From positions 1-49,965 of the forward strand of contig NZ_AMSI01000019.1 of NCBI RefSeq assembly GCF_000300515.1: a DNA stretch of 49,965 bases. Direction: 5' to 3'. The stretch's first letter is position 1. Each line of letters opens with the position of its first letter. Below are positions 21,466 through 30,451 of this stretch, one piece after another. The notes below the pieces were generated by a model, which saw only the letters and a program-made list of their open reading frames with translations, was not told the DNA's origin and searched no databases. The translations under genes and the position numbers were made by a program. This DNA comes from Nitratireductor indicus C115 (GTDB lineage Bacteria; Pseudomonadota; Alphaproteobacteria; Rhizobiales; Rhizobiaceae).

Positions 21466-22957
21466 CTCCGAGCAAGCCAGACAGCACTTCAGGAAGAAGC
21501 TCCGGCAAATCCTCGGCAATCAGACCGGGGCCGAATAGCCTCCCGGCCTCAGCATGCAGCCAGGTGGCTGCGGCTGCGGCCTCGAAGACCGGCATGGACT
21601 GCGCGATCAGCCCGGCGATGATACCGGCAAGGACATCGCCCGACCCCGCCGTCGCGAGATAAGGCGTGCCGTTTGCGTTGATCACTGCGCGCCCGTCGGG
21701 TGCGGCGACAACCGTATCCGCTCCCTTCAGTAAAACCACGGCACTCGCCTGCAATGCAGCCGCACGGGCCCGCTCGACTTTCGACAGGGAGCGATCGGCG
21801 GCGATATCCGGGAAAAGGCGCTCGAACTCCGCTGCGTGCGGTGTCAGGACGAGCTCGGGCATCTCACCGTCGACCATGCGCTCTAACAATGATCGCGGCT
21901 CTTCAGCAAAGGAGGTGATGGCGTCAGCATCCAGAACCACGCCCTTTAGATCGCCTTTTCTTCGTCCAAGAAGAAAAAGGGCGAAAAGCCGGGCCGTCTC
22001 TCCGACACCGAAGCCCGGCCCAAGCAAAGCCGCCGCCGGACGGCGGTTCGCAACGAAAGTCTCCACATCCGCAAGCGTATCGGCACGCTGAAGCATGATG
22101 GATGTCAGATGCGCGGCATTTACCAGAAGAGCGCTCGACGGTGAGAGCATCGTGACGGCACCTGCGCCGATCCGGGCGACAGCACGCGCTGAGAGCCGCG
22201 CCGCACCGGTTGCGCTTGCCCCTCCCGAGAAAACGGCCACATGGCCTCGCGTATATTTATGCATCTGGGAGGACGGCGAGGGAAAATCGCTGCGCCACAC
22301 ATGCGGGCCGTTTTCCCAAAGCTTTATCCCCGCCCCCTCGATAACGGTCGGCGCGATGCCTATGTCCGCAACGACGATGGCACCGCAGCGTTCCCTTCCC
22401 GGATATAGAAAATGGCCGGGTTTGGCGCGAAAGAAGGTCACCGTAAGAGTGGCGGAAAATGCGGCTCCGAGAATGGCACCGCTGTCGCCTGAAACGCCCG
22501 ACGGAAGATCGACGGCAACGACCGGGCATCCCGCTGCCTGGGTCGAGCCTATCGCCTCAGCTTCCGGCCCACCAATCTCCTTGGAGAGGCCTGCACCAAA
22601 AAGCGCATCCACCACCAGCCGTTCACGGGTGGCGCGAAAGACACTCAGAGGCTCAGGCCTCACGGAACAGTCGCGCGCGGCAAGTGCTGCATCGCTGCCC
22701 TGCCGGGGCGGCGCGCTGGCGAACACTCTCACATCGAGACCACGCTCGTGGAGAAGCCGGGCCACAACATAGCCATCACCCCCGTTGTTTCCCGGGCCGC
22801 AAAGGACGTCGACACCATGCACTTCTGCAAAGCGCGCCAGTATTTCATCAACAACGGAAGCTCCCGCATTGCGCATGAGCCCATACCCGTCATATGGGCC
22901 CTTCGCGATTGCCCTCCGATCCGTTCTGCCCATTTCCGCGGATGTAAGAATTTCCAT
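21458..22957 (-). CDS. nnrD: Bifunctional NAD(P)H-hydrate repair enzyme (epimerase and ADP-dependent dehydratase)
   Basis: Repairs the damaged cofactor NAD(P)HX: the N-terminal half interconverts R and S epimers and the C-terminal half dehydrates the S form with ADP. ATG at 22957 (MEILTSAEMGRTDRR) gives 499 residues. The YjeF_N domain (1-210) shows GNNGGDGYVVARLL and VVDALFGAGL. The carbohydrate-kinase-like domain has LGPGFGVGETA, LTPHAAEFERLF, LLKGADTVVAAPDG and the anion-hole GSGDVLAGIIAGL. The longer frame upstream overlaps the divergent glnB promoter and is not used. The position next to glnB-glnA is common in Rhizobiales. Confidence 0.95.
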   Translation of the reverse strand: MEILTSAEMGRTDRRAIAKGPYDGYGLMRNAGASVVDEILARFAEVHGVDVLCGPGNNGGDGYVVARLLHERGLDVRVFASAPPRQGSDAALAARDCSVRPEPLSVFRATRERLVVDALFGAGLSKEIGGPEAEAIGSTQAAGCPVVAVDLPSGVSGDSGAILGAAFSATLTVTFFRAKPGHFLYPGRERCGAIVVADIGIAPTVIEGAGIKLWENGPHVWRSDFPSPSSQMHKYTRGHVAVFSGGASATGAARLSARAVARIGAGAVTMLSPSSALLVNAAHLTSIMLQRADTLADVETFVANRRPAAALLGPGFGVGETARLFALFLLGRRKGDLKGVVLDADAITSFAEEPRSLLERMVDGEMPELVLTPHAAEFERLFPDIAADRSLSKVERARAAALQASAVVLLKGADTVVAAPDGRAVINANGTPYLATAGSGDVLAGIIAGLIAQSMPVFEAAAAATWLHAEAGRLFGPGLIAEDLPELLPEVLSGLLGAS

Positions 22958-23125
22958 TGCCGTGGCCTTTTGCCGCTTTTTTAGGCGAAATGCATATTTT
23001 ATAATCAACTCCAAGCCCCACAGCATTGGCAGCGATAGTTGTTTTGCCCCGCCGCCTAACCTGAAGGTGACGTCTGATCCGAAAAAGCTGCGCTTCCAGA
23101 GGCTTTTGCGGCAGAATGCAGTGCT

Positions 23126-23141
23126 TGGCACGCTTCATGCA
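23126..23141 (+). promoter_or_regulatory. Sigma-54 promoter of glnB-glnA
   Basis: TGGCACG-CTTC-ATGCA matches the -24/-12 consensus (TGGCACG-N4-TTGCW) at 15 of 16 defined or free positions, with the GG and GC dinucleotides correctly spaced. It lies 102 bp upstream of the glnB ATG. RpoN/NtrC control of glnBA is established in Rhizobiales. I did not find a clear NtrC dyad upstream. Confidence 0.85.
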
Positions 23142-23218
23142 AGCCCCAAGAGTGAGTTGGCATGTTTTGTGCTTTAACCGAGGCGGAGCAACGAGGGGCG
23201 TGGCAAAGCCATTCCTGA

Positions 23219-23581
<363 letters not shown>

Positions 23582-23653
23582 TCCCCTCCCACTTCCGGCC
23601 CCGGCATTCGCAAGGGCCACAGCGTCAATACCATCCCAAACAGGAAAGTGATT

Positions 23654-25063
23654 ATGACCACAGCACAAGACATCATGAAGCAGATCAAGGACAACGACGT
23701 GAAGTTCGTCGATCTGCGTTTCACCGATCCGAAGGGCAAGCTGCAGCATGTCACCATGGATGTCGTGGCCGTGGACGAGGACATGTTCGCCGACGGCGTG
23801 ATGTTCGACGGTTCGTCCATCGCCGGCTGGAAGGCCATCAACGAGTCCGACATGGTGCTGATGCCCGAGCCGGAGACGGCCCATATCGACCCGTTCTTCG
23901 CCCAGTCGACCATGGCGATCTTCTGCGACATTCTCGATCCGGTTTCCGGCGAAGCCTATAACCGCGACCCGCGCGGCACGGCCAAGAAGGCGGAAGCCTA
24001 TGTGAAGTCCGAGGGCATCGGCGACACCATCTTCGTCGGCCCCGAAGCCGAGTTCTTCGTGTTCGATGATGTGAAGTACAAGGCGGATCCCTACAACACC
24101 GGCTTCAAGCTCGATTCGACCGAACTGCCCTCCAACGACGACACGGACTATGAGACCGGCAACCTTGGTCACCGTCCCCGCGTCAAGGGTGGCTATTTCC
24201 CGGTTCCGCCGATCGATTCGCTCCAGGACATGCGCTCCGAGATGCTGACCGTGCTTACCGAGATGGGCGTGACGGTCGAAAAGCATCACCATGAGGTGGG
24301 CGCCGCCCAGCACGAGCTCGGCGTGAAGTTCGACACGCTGCTGCGCAATGCCGACAAGATGCAGATTTACAAATATGTCGTGCATCAGGTCGCCAATGCC
24401 TATGGCAAGACGGCAACCTTCATGCCGAAGCCGATCTACGGCGACAACGGCTCGGGCATGCACGTTCACCAGTCGATCTGGAAAGATGGCAAGCCGACCT
24501 TCGCCGGCAATGAATATGCGGGCCTTTCCGAAACCTGCCTGTTCTACATCGGCGGCATCATCAAGCATGCCAAGGCCCTGAACGCCTTCACCAACCCGAT
24601 CACCAACTCCTACAAGCGTCTGGTGCCCGGCTTCGAGGCTCCGGTTCTGCTCGCCTATTCGGCACGCAACCGTTCGGCTTCCTGCCGTATTCCGTTCGGC
24701 TCTTCGCCGAAGGCAAAGCGCGTCGAGGTCCGTTTCCCGGATCCGGCAGCCAACCCCTACCTCGCCTTTGCCGCCATGCTGATGGCCGGCGTCGACGGCA
24801 TCAAGAACAAGATCCATCCCGGCCAGGCCATGGACAAGGACCTCTACGACCTGCCGCCGAAGGAGCTGAAGAAGGTTCCGACCGTCTGCGCATCGCTGCG
24901 TGAAGCTCTGATGGCGCTCGACAAGGATCGCGGCTTCCTGAAAGCCGGCGGTGTGTTCGACGACGATCAGATCGACGCCTATATCGAGCTGAAGATGGCT
25001 GAAGTGCTGCGCTTCGAGATGACGCCGCATCCGGTCGAGTTCGACATGTACTACTCGGTCTAA
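23654..25063 (+). CDS. glnA: Glutamine synthetase type I
   Basis: Makes glutamine from glutamate, ammonia and ATP; a dodecamer in the cytoplasm. ATG at 23654 gives 469 residues, with an AGGAAA ribosome site; a GTG two codons earlier is less likely. Landmarks are the D50-loop-like [12 protein letters not shown], the metal-binding [20 protein letters not shown], the [10 protein letters not shown] motif and [10 protein letters not shown]. The adenylylation tyrosine is Y398 (KDLYDLPP), so it is the GSI-beta type regulated by GlnE. It is co-transcribed with glnB and ends in an intrinsic terminator. Confidence 0.98.
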   Translation: MTTAQDIMKQIKDNDVKFVDLRFTDPKGKLQHVTMDVVAVDEDMFADGVMFDGSSIAGWKAINESDMVLMPEPETAHIDPFFAQSTMAIFCDILDPVSGEAYNRDPRGTAKKAEAYVKSEGIGDTIFVGPEAEFFVFDDVKYKADPYNTGFKLDSTELPSNDDTDYETGNLGHRPRVKGGYFPVPPIDSLQDMRSEMLTVLTEMGVTVEKHHHEVGAAQHELGVKFDTLLRNADKMQIYKYVVHQVANAYGKTATFMPKPIYGDNGSGMHVHQSIWKDGKPTFAGNEYAGLSETCLFYIGGIIKHAKALNAFTNPITNSYKRLVPGFEAPVLLAYSARNRSASCRIPFGSSPKAKRVEVRFPDPAANPYLAFAAMLMAGVDGIKNKIHPGQAMDKDLYDLPPKELKKVPTVCASLREALMALDKDRGFLKAGGVFDDDQIDAYIELKMAEVLRFEMTPHPVEFDMYYSV

Positions 25064-25085
25064 GACCGTCCGGTTCGAAGAACCG

Positions 25086-25116
25086 AAAAGCCTCGCCTTC
25101 GGGCGGGGCTTTTTTA
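25086..25116 (+). terminator. Intrinsic terminator of glnA
   Basis: AAAAGCCTCGCC, a TTCG tetraloop and GGCGGGGCTTTT make a 12-bp stem (one G:U pair) that runs into a T-rich tail, 22 bp after the glnA stop. The structure is textbook. It also lies just beyond the 3' end of the convergent gene at 25127-25807. Confidence 0.92.
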
Positions 25117-25126
25117 TTACACTTCA

Positions 25127-25807
25127 TCAGGATTGGGCGGGGGCCTCCGCGTCCATCCTGCTGCGGCACCAATCCGTCGCGATGCCGCCCAGTGTTGCTC
25201 GCTCTCGAAAATCGCGGGCCACCTCGCCGAAAGCGAAGCGTATCGAGTTCTCCACGATTTCCTGATCGTAGCGCTTGAGATTTTCTGCGATCGGCGCCCA
25301 CTGGAACAGTGCCTTCGGGCTTTCGCTGAAGGCATCGCCCCCGGCTGCCAGGTTCTCCCAGTGCACATCCCTCAACCGGGCGGCAAAGCCATCTCTCCAG
25401 GACCGCGCCATTCCCTCGTCCGGCAGATGGGCCTCATTGTCTCCAATCCCCCATTCGAAACAATGGCTGGCCAGCAAGGCCACCTGCTCGTTGCTGAGGC
25501 TGCCTGTATGCCCTACCCGTGCCACGGTATGGACGGCCATATCTGAAAGGCAGGCTGCAAAAACATGCAGCTTCGCCACATTGATCGACTGGATGAAAAC
25601 ATCATCCTCAAACATCGACGGGTAACGGGTTCCCATTCGCGCCTTCAGATAGCCGTAGAGCTTCTTCTGGGCGACGAAGGCCGAGCGCGTGCTCACGAAA
25701 GCGGCAAGCTGATCGGCCGTTTCGATGGATTCGCGCTCCCTGCGCAAACGCAGGCGGCCTGCGGCCTCGCGCAGGAATGCCATGCTCCTCGTCCACTCGA
25801 CACCCAT
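25127..25807 (-). CDS. Conserved-looking hypothetical protein
   Basis: I do not recognise a domain. ATG at 25807 (MGVEWTRSMAF) gives 226 residues; the frame stays open upstream but runs into the promoter region of the divergent symporter operon. The protein is soluble and mostly helical by composition. It has a basic N-terminal helix rich in Arg (AAGRLRLRRERES), a long central Ala/Leu/Val-rich stretch and an Arg/Glu-rich end (FGEVARDFRERATLGG). No signal peptide or membrane segment is visible. It is convergent with glnA and divergent from the DUF4212 gene by 179 bp. Codon usage looks like that of the neighbours. Confidence 0.75.
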   Translation of the reverse strand: MGVEWTRSMAFLREAAGRLRLRRERESIETADQLAAFVSTRSAFVAQKKLYGYLKARMGTRYPSMFEDDVFIQSINVAKLHVFAACLSDMAVHTVARVGHTGSLSNEQVALLASHCFEWGIGDNEAHLPDEGMARSWRDGFAARLRDVHWENLAAGGDAFSESPKALFQWAPIAENLKRYDQEIVENSIRFAFGEVARDFRERATLGGIATDWCRSRMDAEAPAQS

Positions 25808-25856
25808 GGAAAACCTCCTCCCCGCCCAAGATTTCGCCGTGTTTAGACTACGACCA

Positions 25857-25902
25857 ATGTCTCGATTTTCTTTGCCCGGGAACTGCCCAATGCTTGAGAC
25901 AT
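25857..25902. repeat. Inverted repeats in the divergent promoter of the symporter operon
   Basis: ATGTCTC (25857-25863) and GAGACAT (25896-25902) are perfect 7-bp arms 32 bp apart. A second pair, CGACCAA (25851-25857) and TTGGTCG (25953-25959), brackets much of the region. They could be regulator sites for the symporter operon, but arms this short also occur by chance. Confidence 0.3.
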
Positions 25903-25986
25903 GCCATTGTGAGTCCGTTTGGGAAGAACTGCAATGGCGGCAGTTAACGACTTTGGTCGCTAACGGTTTATCGGGAGGAGGACACA

Positions 25987-26253
25987 ATGTCCGCAAATGA
26001 CGCAGAAAGTGCGAAGGATCGCTATTGGGCGAAAACCAGAAACCTGACCATCGTCGTTCTGGTGCTCTGGGCGTTCTTCTCGCTCGTAATCCCCTGGCTG
26101 GTCGGGCCCCTGAACAAGTTCACGTTCATCGGCTTTCCGCTGGGTTACTACATGATCGCTCAAGGCTCGCTCATCGCTTTCGTCGTCATGATCTGGGTGC
26201 AGAACTGGCGCCAGGACGCGATCGACGACGAGTTCGGCTACGGCGAAGAGTAG
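25987..26253 (+). CDS. DUF4212 protein, small subunit of a sodium/substrate symporter
   Basis: An 88-residue membrane protein with two predicted helices (about residues 18-38 and 50-72), separated by the conserved PLNKFTFIGFPLGYYMIAQGS stretch that identifies the family. It is always found next to a large sodium:solute symporter and is thought to be its small subunit. Here the symporter starts 13 bp downstream. A strong ribosome site (GGGAGGAGG) precedes the ATG. Substrate is not known; short-chain carboxylates such as acetate are plausible from related systems. Confidence 0.9.
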   Translation: MSANDAESAKDRYWAKTRNLTIVVLVLWAFFSLVIPWLVGPLNKFTFIGFPLGYYMIAQGSLIAFVVMIWVQNWRQDAIDDEFGYGEE

Positions 26254-26266
26254 GGAGGGGACCGAC

Positions 26267-28078
26267 ATGGCTTTGATGCAGGGACGGTTCATCGACAATA
26301 TCGGCCGGGTATACACGATCTACACCGGCGGCTTCCTCGCCTTCATCATCCTGATGGCTATACTCGAACAGCTCGGGGTCGGTGCCGACACGATCGGCAT
26401 CCTGTTCGTTGCCTTCACAATCGCGATCTATGCCATCATCGGGTGGCTGTCGCGAACGATGGAAGTGGATGCCTACTATGTGGCCGGGCGACAGGTTCCG
26501 GCAGTCTATAACGGCATGGCCACTGCGGCCGACTGGATGTCGGGCGCTTCCTTCGTGGCGCTTGCCGGCGGCGTCTATTTCGGCGGTTACGGCTACATGG
26601 CCTTCATCGTCGGCTGGACCGGCGGCTATGTGCTCGTCAACTCGCTGATGGCGCCTTATCTGCGCAAGTTCGGCTGTTATACGGTGCCCGACTTCATCGG
26701 TACGCGTTACGGCGGCAATCTCGCCCGCCTCTGCGCGGTCATCGTTCTGGTCGTGGCATCCTTCACCTATGTGACGGCGCAGATCGATGCGACCGGAACA
26801 ATCGCCGCACGCGCGCTGCACATCCCCTATCACTATGGTGTGTGGTTCGGGCTTCTGGGCATCCTGCTGTGCTCGATGCTGGGCGGCATGCGCGCCGTCA
26901 CCTGGACGCAGGTTGCGCAATATATCGTGCTCATCGTCGCTTATCTGGTGCCGGTGATCTGGATGTCCAATGCGCAAGGCTTCGGCGTCATTCCGCATTT
27001 CACCTATGGTGAGGCAGCGTCCAGCATGACGAAGTTCGAAGCCATGTATGGCCTGAACCCGCCGCTTGAGGCGATCAAGGGCCTGTCGGTGCTCACGACC
27101 CCGCATACGGGCCCGGTCGGCGACTATGCCGAGTGGAAATTCGTGACGCTGGCCCTGTGCATGATGGCAGGAACGGCTTCGCTACCGCATATCCTGATGC
27201 GCTACTTCACCACGCCCTCCGTGCGCTCCGCACGCAAGTCCGTGGCCTGGTCGCTGCTGTTCATCTTCATGCTGTATTTCACGGCACCGGCGCTTGCCAC
27301 GCTGACAAAGCTCCAGCTTCTCGATCCCAGCCTGCCCACGGCCATCATCGGCAAACCTTTTGCCGAGGTCGCGTCGCTCGACTGGATCAGGAACTGGTCG
27401 GATGTCGGCTTCCTGGCCATTGCCGATCAGAACGGCGACGGCATCCTGCAGCTCAACGAGTTCTTCATGCGGCCCGACATCGTCGTGCTCGCCACTCCGG
27501 AAATCGCGGGGCTTCCCTATGTGATCTCCGGCCTCGTTGCTGCCGGCGGCATGGCTGCCGCCATGTCTACGGCCGACGGCCTGCTTTTGGCCATCGCCAA
27601 CGCGCTCAGCCACGATCTCTACTACAAGATGATCGATCCCAAGGCTGACACGGCCATCCGGCTTGTGGTTGCCCGTGTTCTGCTGCTCGGCATCGGTGCG
27701 CTCGGCGCTTTGATCGCCTCTCTTCAGCTCACAGGTATCCTCGGAGCTGTGGCCTGGGCGTTCTGCTTCGCCTGTTCCGGCCTCTTCTTCCCGCTCGCCC
27801 TTGGCGTGTGGTGGAAGCGTGCAAACCGCGAAGGCGCCGTTGCAGGTATGGTCGCCGGCTTTGGCGCGGGCTGCCTGTATCTCTACTATGTCTATACAGG
27901 CGGCACTCCATGGTTCGGCATCGATCATCTGCGGTTCGGCATTGTCGGCATGGCCGCCAGCCTGATCGCGATGGTGGTCGTCACGCTCATGACGCCAGCT
28001 CCGGATGAAGAAATTCAGCGCATGGTCGACGAAACCCGCGTTCCTGCGGGCCCGCCGATCCTTTCAGCCAAACATTGA
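26267..28078 (+). CDS. Sodium:solute symporter, VC_2705-like, with EF-hand loop
   Basis: Large subunit of a sodium-coupled solute transporter in the inner membrane (SSS family, acetate-permease-like). The 603 residues give about 13 hydrophobic segments. Family marks include VDAYYVAGRQVPAVYNGMA, the sodium-site region ADWMSGASF and GGMAAAMSTADGLLLAIANALSHDLY. Between two membrane segments lies D387-x-N-x-D-G-x5-E398, a perfect 12-residue EF-hand calcium-binding loop. The gene is paired with the DUF4212 subunit upstream. A 13-bp hairpin follows the stop, then a YggT-like gene. It is not true ActP by context, since no acs is adjacent. Confidence 0.92.
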   Translation: MALMQGRFIDNIGRVYTIYTGGFLAFIILMAILEQLGVGADTIGILFVAFTIAIYAIIGWLSRTMEVDAYYVAGRQVPAVYNGMATAADWMSGASFVALAGGVYFGGYGYMAFIVGWTGGYVLVNSLMAPYLRKFGCYTVPDFIGTRYGGNLARLCAVIVLVVASFTYVTAQIDATGTIAARALHIPYHYGVWFGLLGILLCSMLGGMRAVTWTQVAQYIVLIVAYLVPVIWMSNAQGFGVIPHFTYGEAASSMTKFEAMYGLNPPLEAIKGLSVLTTPHTGPVGDYAEWKFVTLALCMMAGTASLPHILMRYFTTPSVRSARKSVAWSLLFIFMLYFTAPALATLTKLQLLDPSLPTAIIGKPFAEVASLDWIRNWSDVGFLAIADQNGDGILQLNEFFMRPDIVVLATPEIAGLPYVISGLVAAGGMAAAMSTADGLLLAIANALSHDLYYKMIDPKADTAIRLVVARVLLLGIGALGALIASLQLTGILGAVAWAFCFACSGLFFPLALGVWWKRANREGAVAGMVAGFGAGCLYLYYVYTGGTPWFGIDHLRFGIVGMAASLIAMVVVTLMTPAPDEEIQRMVDETRVPAGPPILSAKH

Positions 28079-28092
28079 TCCGGCTAAAGTAA

Positions 28093-28122
28093 GATCGGGG
28101 GCGGGTTTACCCGCCCCCGATC
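28093..28122 (+). terminator. Strong 13-bp hairpin after the symporter gene
   Basis: GATCGGGGGCGGG and CCCGCCCCCGATC are perfect 13-bp arms around TTTA, starting 15 bp after the symporter stop. No T-run follows and the next gene starts 20 bp later. Attenuation or transcript processing between the two genes is as likely as full termination. Confidence 0.6.
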
Positions 28123-28141
28123 ATGTCGGGAGGAGCAAAAC

Positions 28142-28501
28142 ATGCAGGGGACGATTGCGGCGTTTCCGATCTGGGTCATCGCGCTGGACTATTTTCTGGG
28201 CGTCATCATGTGGACGCTCATCGCCCGGGCGGCCATGGGAATCTTCCTGCCGGAGGATTCGAGCTTCTTCTTCATGCGCTTCTTCGTGCGCGCCACCAAC
28301 CCTATCCTCAGGCTTTTCAAGCCCATCACGCCCGGCTTTCTCCTCGAGCCGCTCATTCCGATCTACGTGGCGTGGTTCTTCTTCATGATCCGCTTTTATC
28401 TCATGCCGTGGCTGCTCGGCTATTCGGTCATGGGCATGCTGTCTTTCCCGCTGGAAAGCGAGATCGCGGCAATGCTTTATCAGGCTTTCGGCAGCAAATA
28501 A
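28142..28501 (+). CDS. YggT-like integral membrane protein
   Basis: A 119-residue membrane protein. Hydrophobic segments lie at about residues 10-34 and 68-100. Between them is an RATNPILRLFKPITP stretch that matches the conserved P-rich turn of the YggT family (one repeat unit here). Function in the family is not settled; links to cell division factors and ion homeostasis have been proposed. A ribosome site (GGAGGAGC) precedes the ATG. It is downstream of the symporter, separated by a strong hairpin, and convergent with ATP12. Related genera may carry it in the same place. Confidence 0.75.
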   Translation: MQGTIAAFPIWVIALDYFLGVIMWTLIARAAMGIFLPEDSSFFFMRFFVRATNPILRLFKPITPGFLLEPLIPIYVAWFFFMIRFYLMPWLLGYSVMGMLSFPLESEIAAMLYQAFGSK

Positions 28502-28654
28502 GAGGCATCCTGTTCCGTCAGATGCCCCACCGATGGAAGGCCAGCGGAGCAAAGCTCGTTCCAGCCCAGCACCGGTGCGCGGAAAGCCCGACTTCCGGCA
28601 CCATCGCGTACACAGTGGACGGTCGAAGCGCCCGGCGCCTTCAATTATAAGAAT

Positions 28655-28688
28655 GTCAGGCGGCTCGGCGGAGCACGGATCGCCTGAT
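28655..28688. repeat. Inverted repeat TCAGGCG ... CGCCTGA
   Basis: Perfect 7-bp arms at 28656-28662 and 28681-28687 in the gap between two convergent genes. The outer GTCAGGCGG is shared with the palindromic element near 33360-33378 (read on the other strand), so this may be a diverged copy of the same repeat family. Confidence 0.4.
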
Positions 28689-28701
28689 CTGAGCTGCGGT
28701 T

Positions 28702-29496
28702 TCAGTCTTCCAGAGCTGACAGCAGGCTTGCCGACGCCATCATGTCTCGCTCGCGCGAGGCGCGGCGAAGCTTTGCTTCACCGTCCTCTCCCCATTGGGC
28801 AATGTTCCAATCCTCGTCCACATGAGCTGCTTGCCATGCTTCCTGCGCCGAGAGCATTTTCCCTTCGACCGCAAGCGCGAGCAGAAGAGAACCGGTGAGC
28901 GAGGTCATGACGTGGATTGCCGCCAGCCGGAACGGATCCGTCCGCTGACGCAGATAGGTGCTGATCGCGGCGATTGCGATGCGAGATTGTTCCACATGCA
29001 CAATGCCCTCAGCAAGGATGAACTGAGCGCCCGTAACACTTTGAATCCAGTCCAGAACCGGATCCCATGCCTCGGCCTGCATGGCCACCAGACGCTCCGG
29101 TGAAGGTGCGCGATAGCAAAGGAGATCGCTGGTCGCATAACGCAGGACATCCTCGACCACCGGCTGCGTGTGGATGGCCACGCCATCGATCGCGGTATTG
29201 ACGAGGCGGGTGACCGGCATCTGAGCGGGATCGATCTCTTGGCCCTGCGCAGCATATTCCGATGCGACGAGTTCGGCCGCTGCCCGACTTGGCAGGAGCA
29301 CCCTGGTTGCGCCCGGCGTGCGCACGGCGCGCCCGTCCAGAAGAATGCTGAAGGCCCCCTCCTCCTCTTCACCTACGGAGACGTCCTTGTAGAACCTCTT
29401 GGGCAAAGCCCGCTTCATCGTGCTTTGGGCACGACGCACCGGGTCCTGTTCGGCCGGTGTCTTTCCGTCTTCGAGGTCGTTCAGAAGATCGCGCAT
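28702..29496 (-). CDS. ATP12 family chaperone protein
   Basis: Homologue of the mitochondrial ATP12 factor, which binds the F1 alpha subunit during ATP synthase assembly; the bacterial form is found chiefly in alphaproteobacteria. The 264-residue protein has the family features: KRFYKDVSVGEEEEGAFSI near residues 35-55, LDGRAVRTPG, the EYAAQGQEIDPAQMPVTRL segment, then YATSDLLCYRAPSPERL and a C-terminal region with the HVDEDWNIAQWGED motif. It is the last gene of the rarA-crcB-rluC-type run, 31 bp after the EamA transporter. The F1 genes are not in the window. Confidence 0.92.
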   Translation of the reverse strand: MRDLLNDLEDGKTPAEQDPVRRAQSTMKRALPKRFYKDVSVGEEEEGAFSILLDGRAVRTPGATRVLLPSRAAAELVASEYAAQGQEIDPAQMPVTRLVNTAIDGVAIHTQPVVEDVLRYATSDLLCYRAPSPERLVAMQAEAWDPVLDWIQSVTGAQFILAEGIVHVEQSRIAIAAISTYLRQRTDPFRLAAIHVMTSLTGSLLLALAVEGKMLSAQEAWQAAHVDEDWNIAQWGEDGEAKLRRASRERDMMASASLLSALED

Positions 29497-29527
29497 GGTT
29501 TTACTATAGGCCGTTTATTGTGGTGAT

Positions 29528-30451
29528 TTAAGCAGGGATGTTTCGCCTGCGCGGACGATTGACGACGATCAGGCCCACAGCGATCAGCGAAAGTGCGAAT
29601 AACAGCTTCATCGTCAGCGGCTCTCCAAGCACCAACCCGCCGCACATGACACCGAAAACCGGCACCAGAAAGGTGAAGCTGGACAGGCCTGAAGCCGGAT
29701 AGCGGCGCATCAGCCAGAACCACAACACATAGGTGAAGCTGACGACAAAGAATGCATGGAACAGGAAAGCTCCGATCGCCAGGCCTGTCACATCCCTGAA
29801 AAGCGGTCCGGCGAGCGGAATAAAGGGGATCGGCAGCACAGTGGACACAGCGAGCTGATACATCAGTGTCTTTTCGGCGCTCACATCCGTGAGTTTCGAC
29901 TGTTTGATGACAATGATCGTCAATGCCCAGAGAAGCCCGCCCAGGAGACACAGAAGATCGCCGATCAGCGCATTCGGCTCGGGCAGGCTCAATCCATCGG
30001 AAAACACAACGGCCACGCCGATGAAGGCCATCAGCAATCCCGCAAACTTGATCGCGGACATCCGTTCGCCAAGAAAAAAGTGCCCGCCGACCAGAACCCA
30101 GAAAGGCATCGTGTTGAGCATCAAGGCGCCGCGCGCGGCGGAGGTGTAGTCAAGTCCGAAGAAAATGCAGAGGAATTCAAGCCCGAACAACGCGCCGGCA
30201 AGAAGACCGGGCACCAGAGTACCGTCGCGCTCGAACAGGCTTATGCGGCGATAACGGCACCACAGGTAAACAAGTACGGTGGCGACGAGAGAACGCAGAA
30301 ACATCACGAACATGGGATTGAAGCCCATATTCGTGATCTTGATGGCGACCTGGTTCAGCCCCCAGGAAAAGCTCAGGCCCAGCATCATCAGGGCAGCAAA
30401 CGCATCGATGCTGTCCCGCCTGTCGATCAGGGACGGCGTGGCAGCGGTCAT
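29528..30451 (-). CDS. EamA/DMT family transporter
   Basis: Member of the drug/metabolite transporter superfamily with about ten transmembrane helices in two EamA repeats. The 307 residues show LGLSFSWGLNQVAIK in the first helix, LFGLEFLCIFFGLDYTSAARGALMLN typical of the first repeat, and FGVMCGGLVLGEPLTMK in the second. The substrate cannot be predicted. The ATG overlaps the stop of the pseudouridine synthase gene (ATGA), so it belongs to that operon. It lies where many relatives are thought to have a HAD hydrolase gene. Confidence 0.9.
   Translation of the reverse strand: MTAATPSLIDRRDSIDAFAALMMLGLSFSWGLNQVAIKITNMGFNPMFVMFLRSLVATVLVYLWCRYRRISLFERDGTLVPGLLAGALFGLEFLCIFFGLDYTSAARGALMLNTMPFWVLVGGHFFLGERMSAIKFAGLLMAFIGVAVVFSDGLSLPEPNALIGDLLCLLGGLLWALTIIVIKQSKLTDVSAEKTLMYQLAVSTVLPIPFIPLAGPLFRDVTGLAIGAFLFHAFFVVSFTYVLWFWLMRRYPASGLSSFTFLVPVFGVMCGGLVLGEPLTMKLLFALSLIAVGLIVVNRPRRRNIPA

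Noticed and set aside
22958-23131. N-terminal extension of nnrD
   Set aside because: The extra 58 codons would cover the sigma-54 promoter region of glnB and have no family match.
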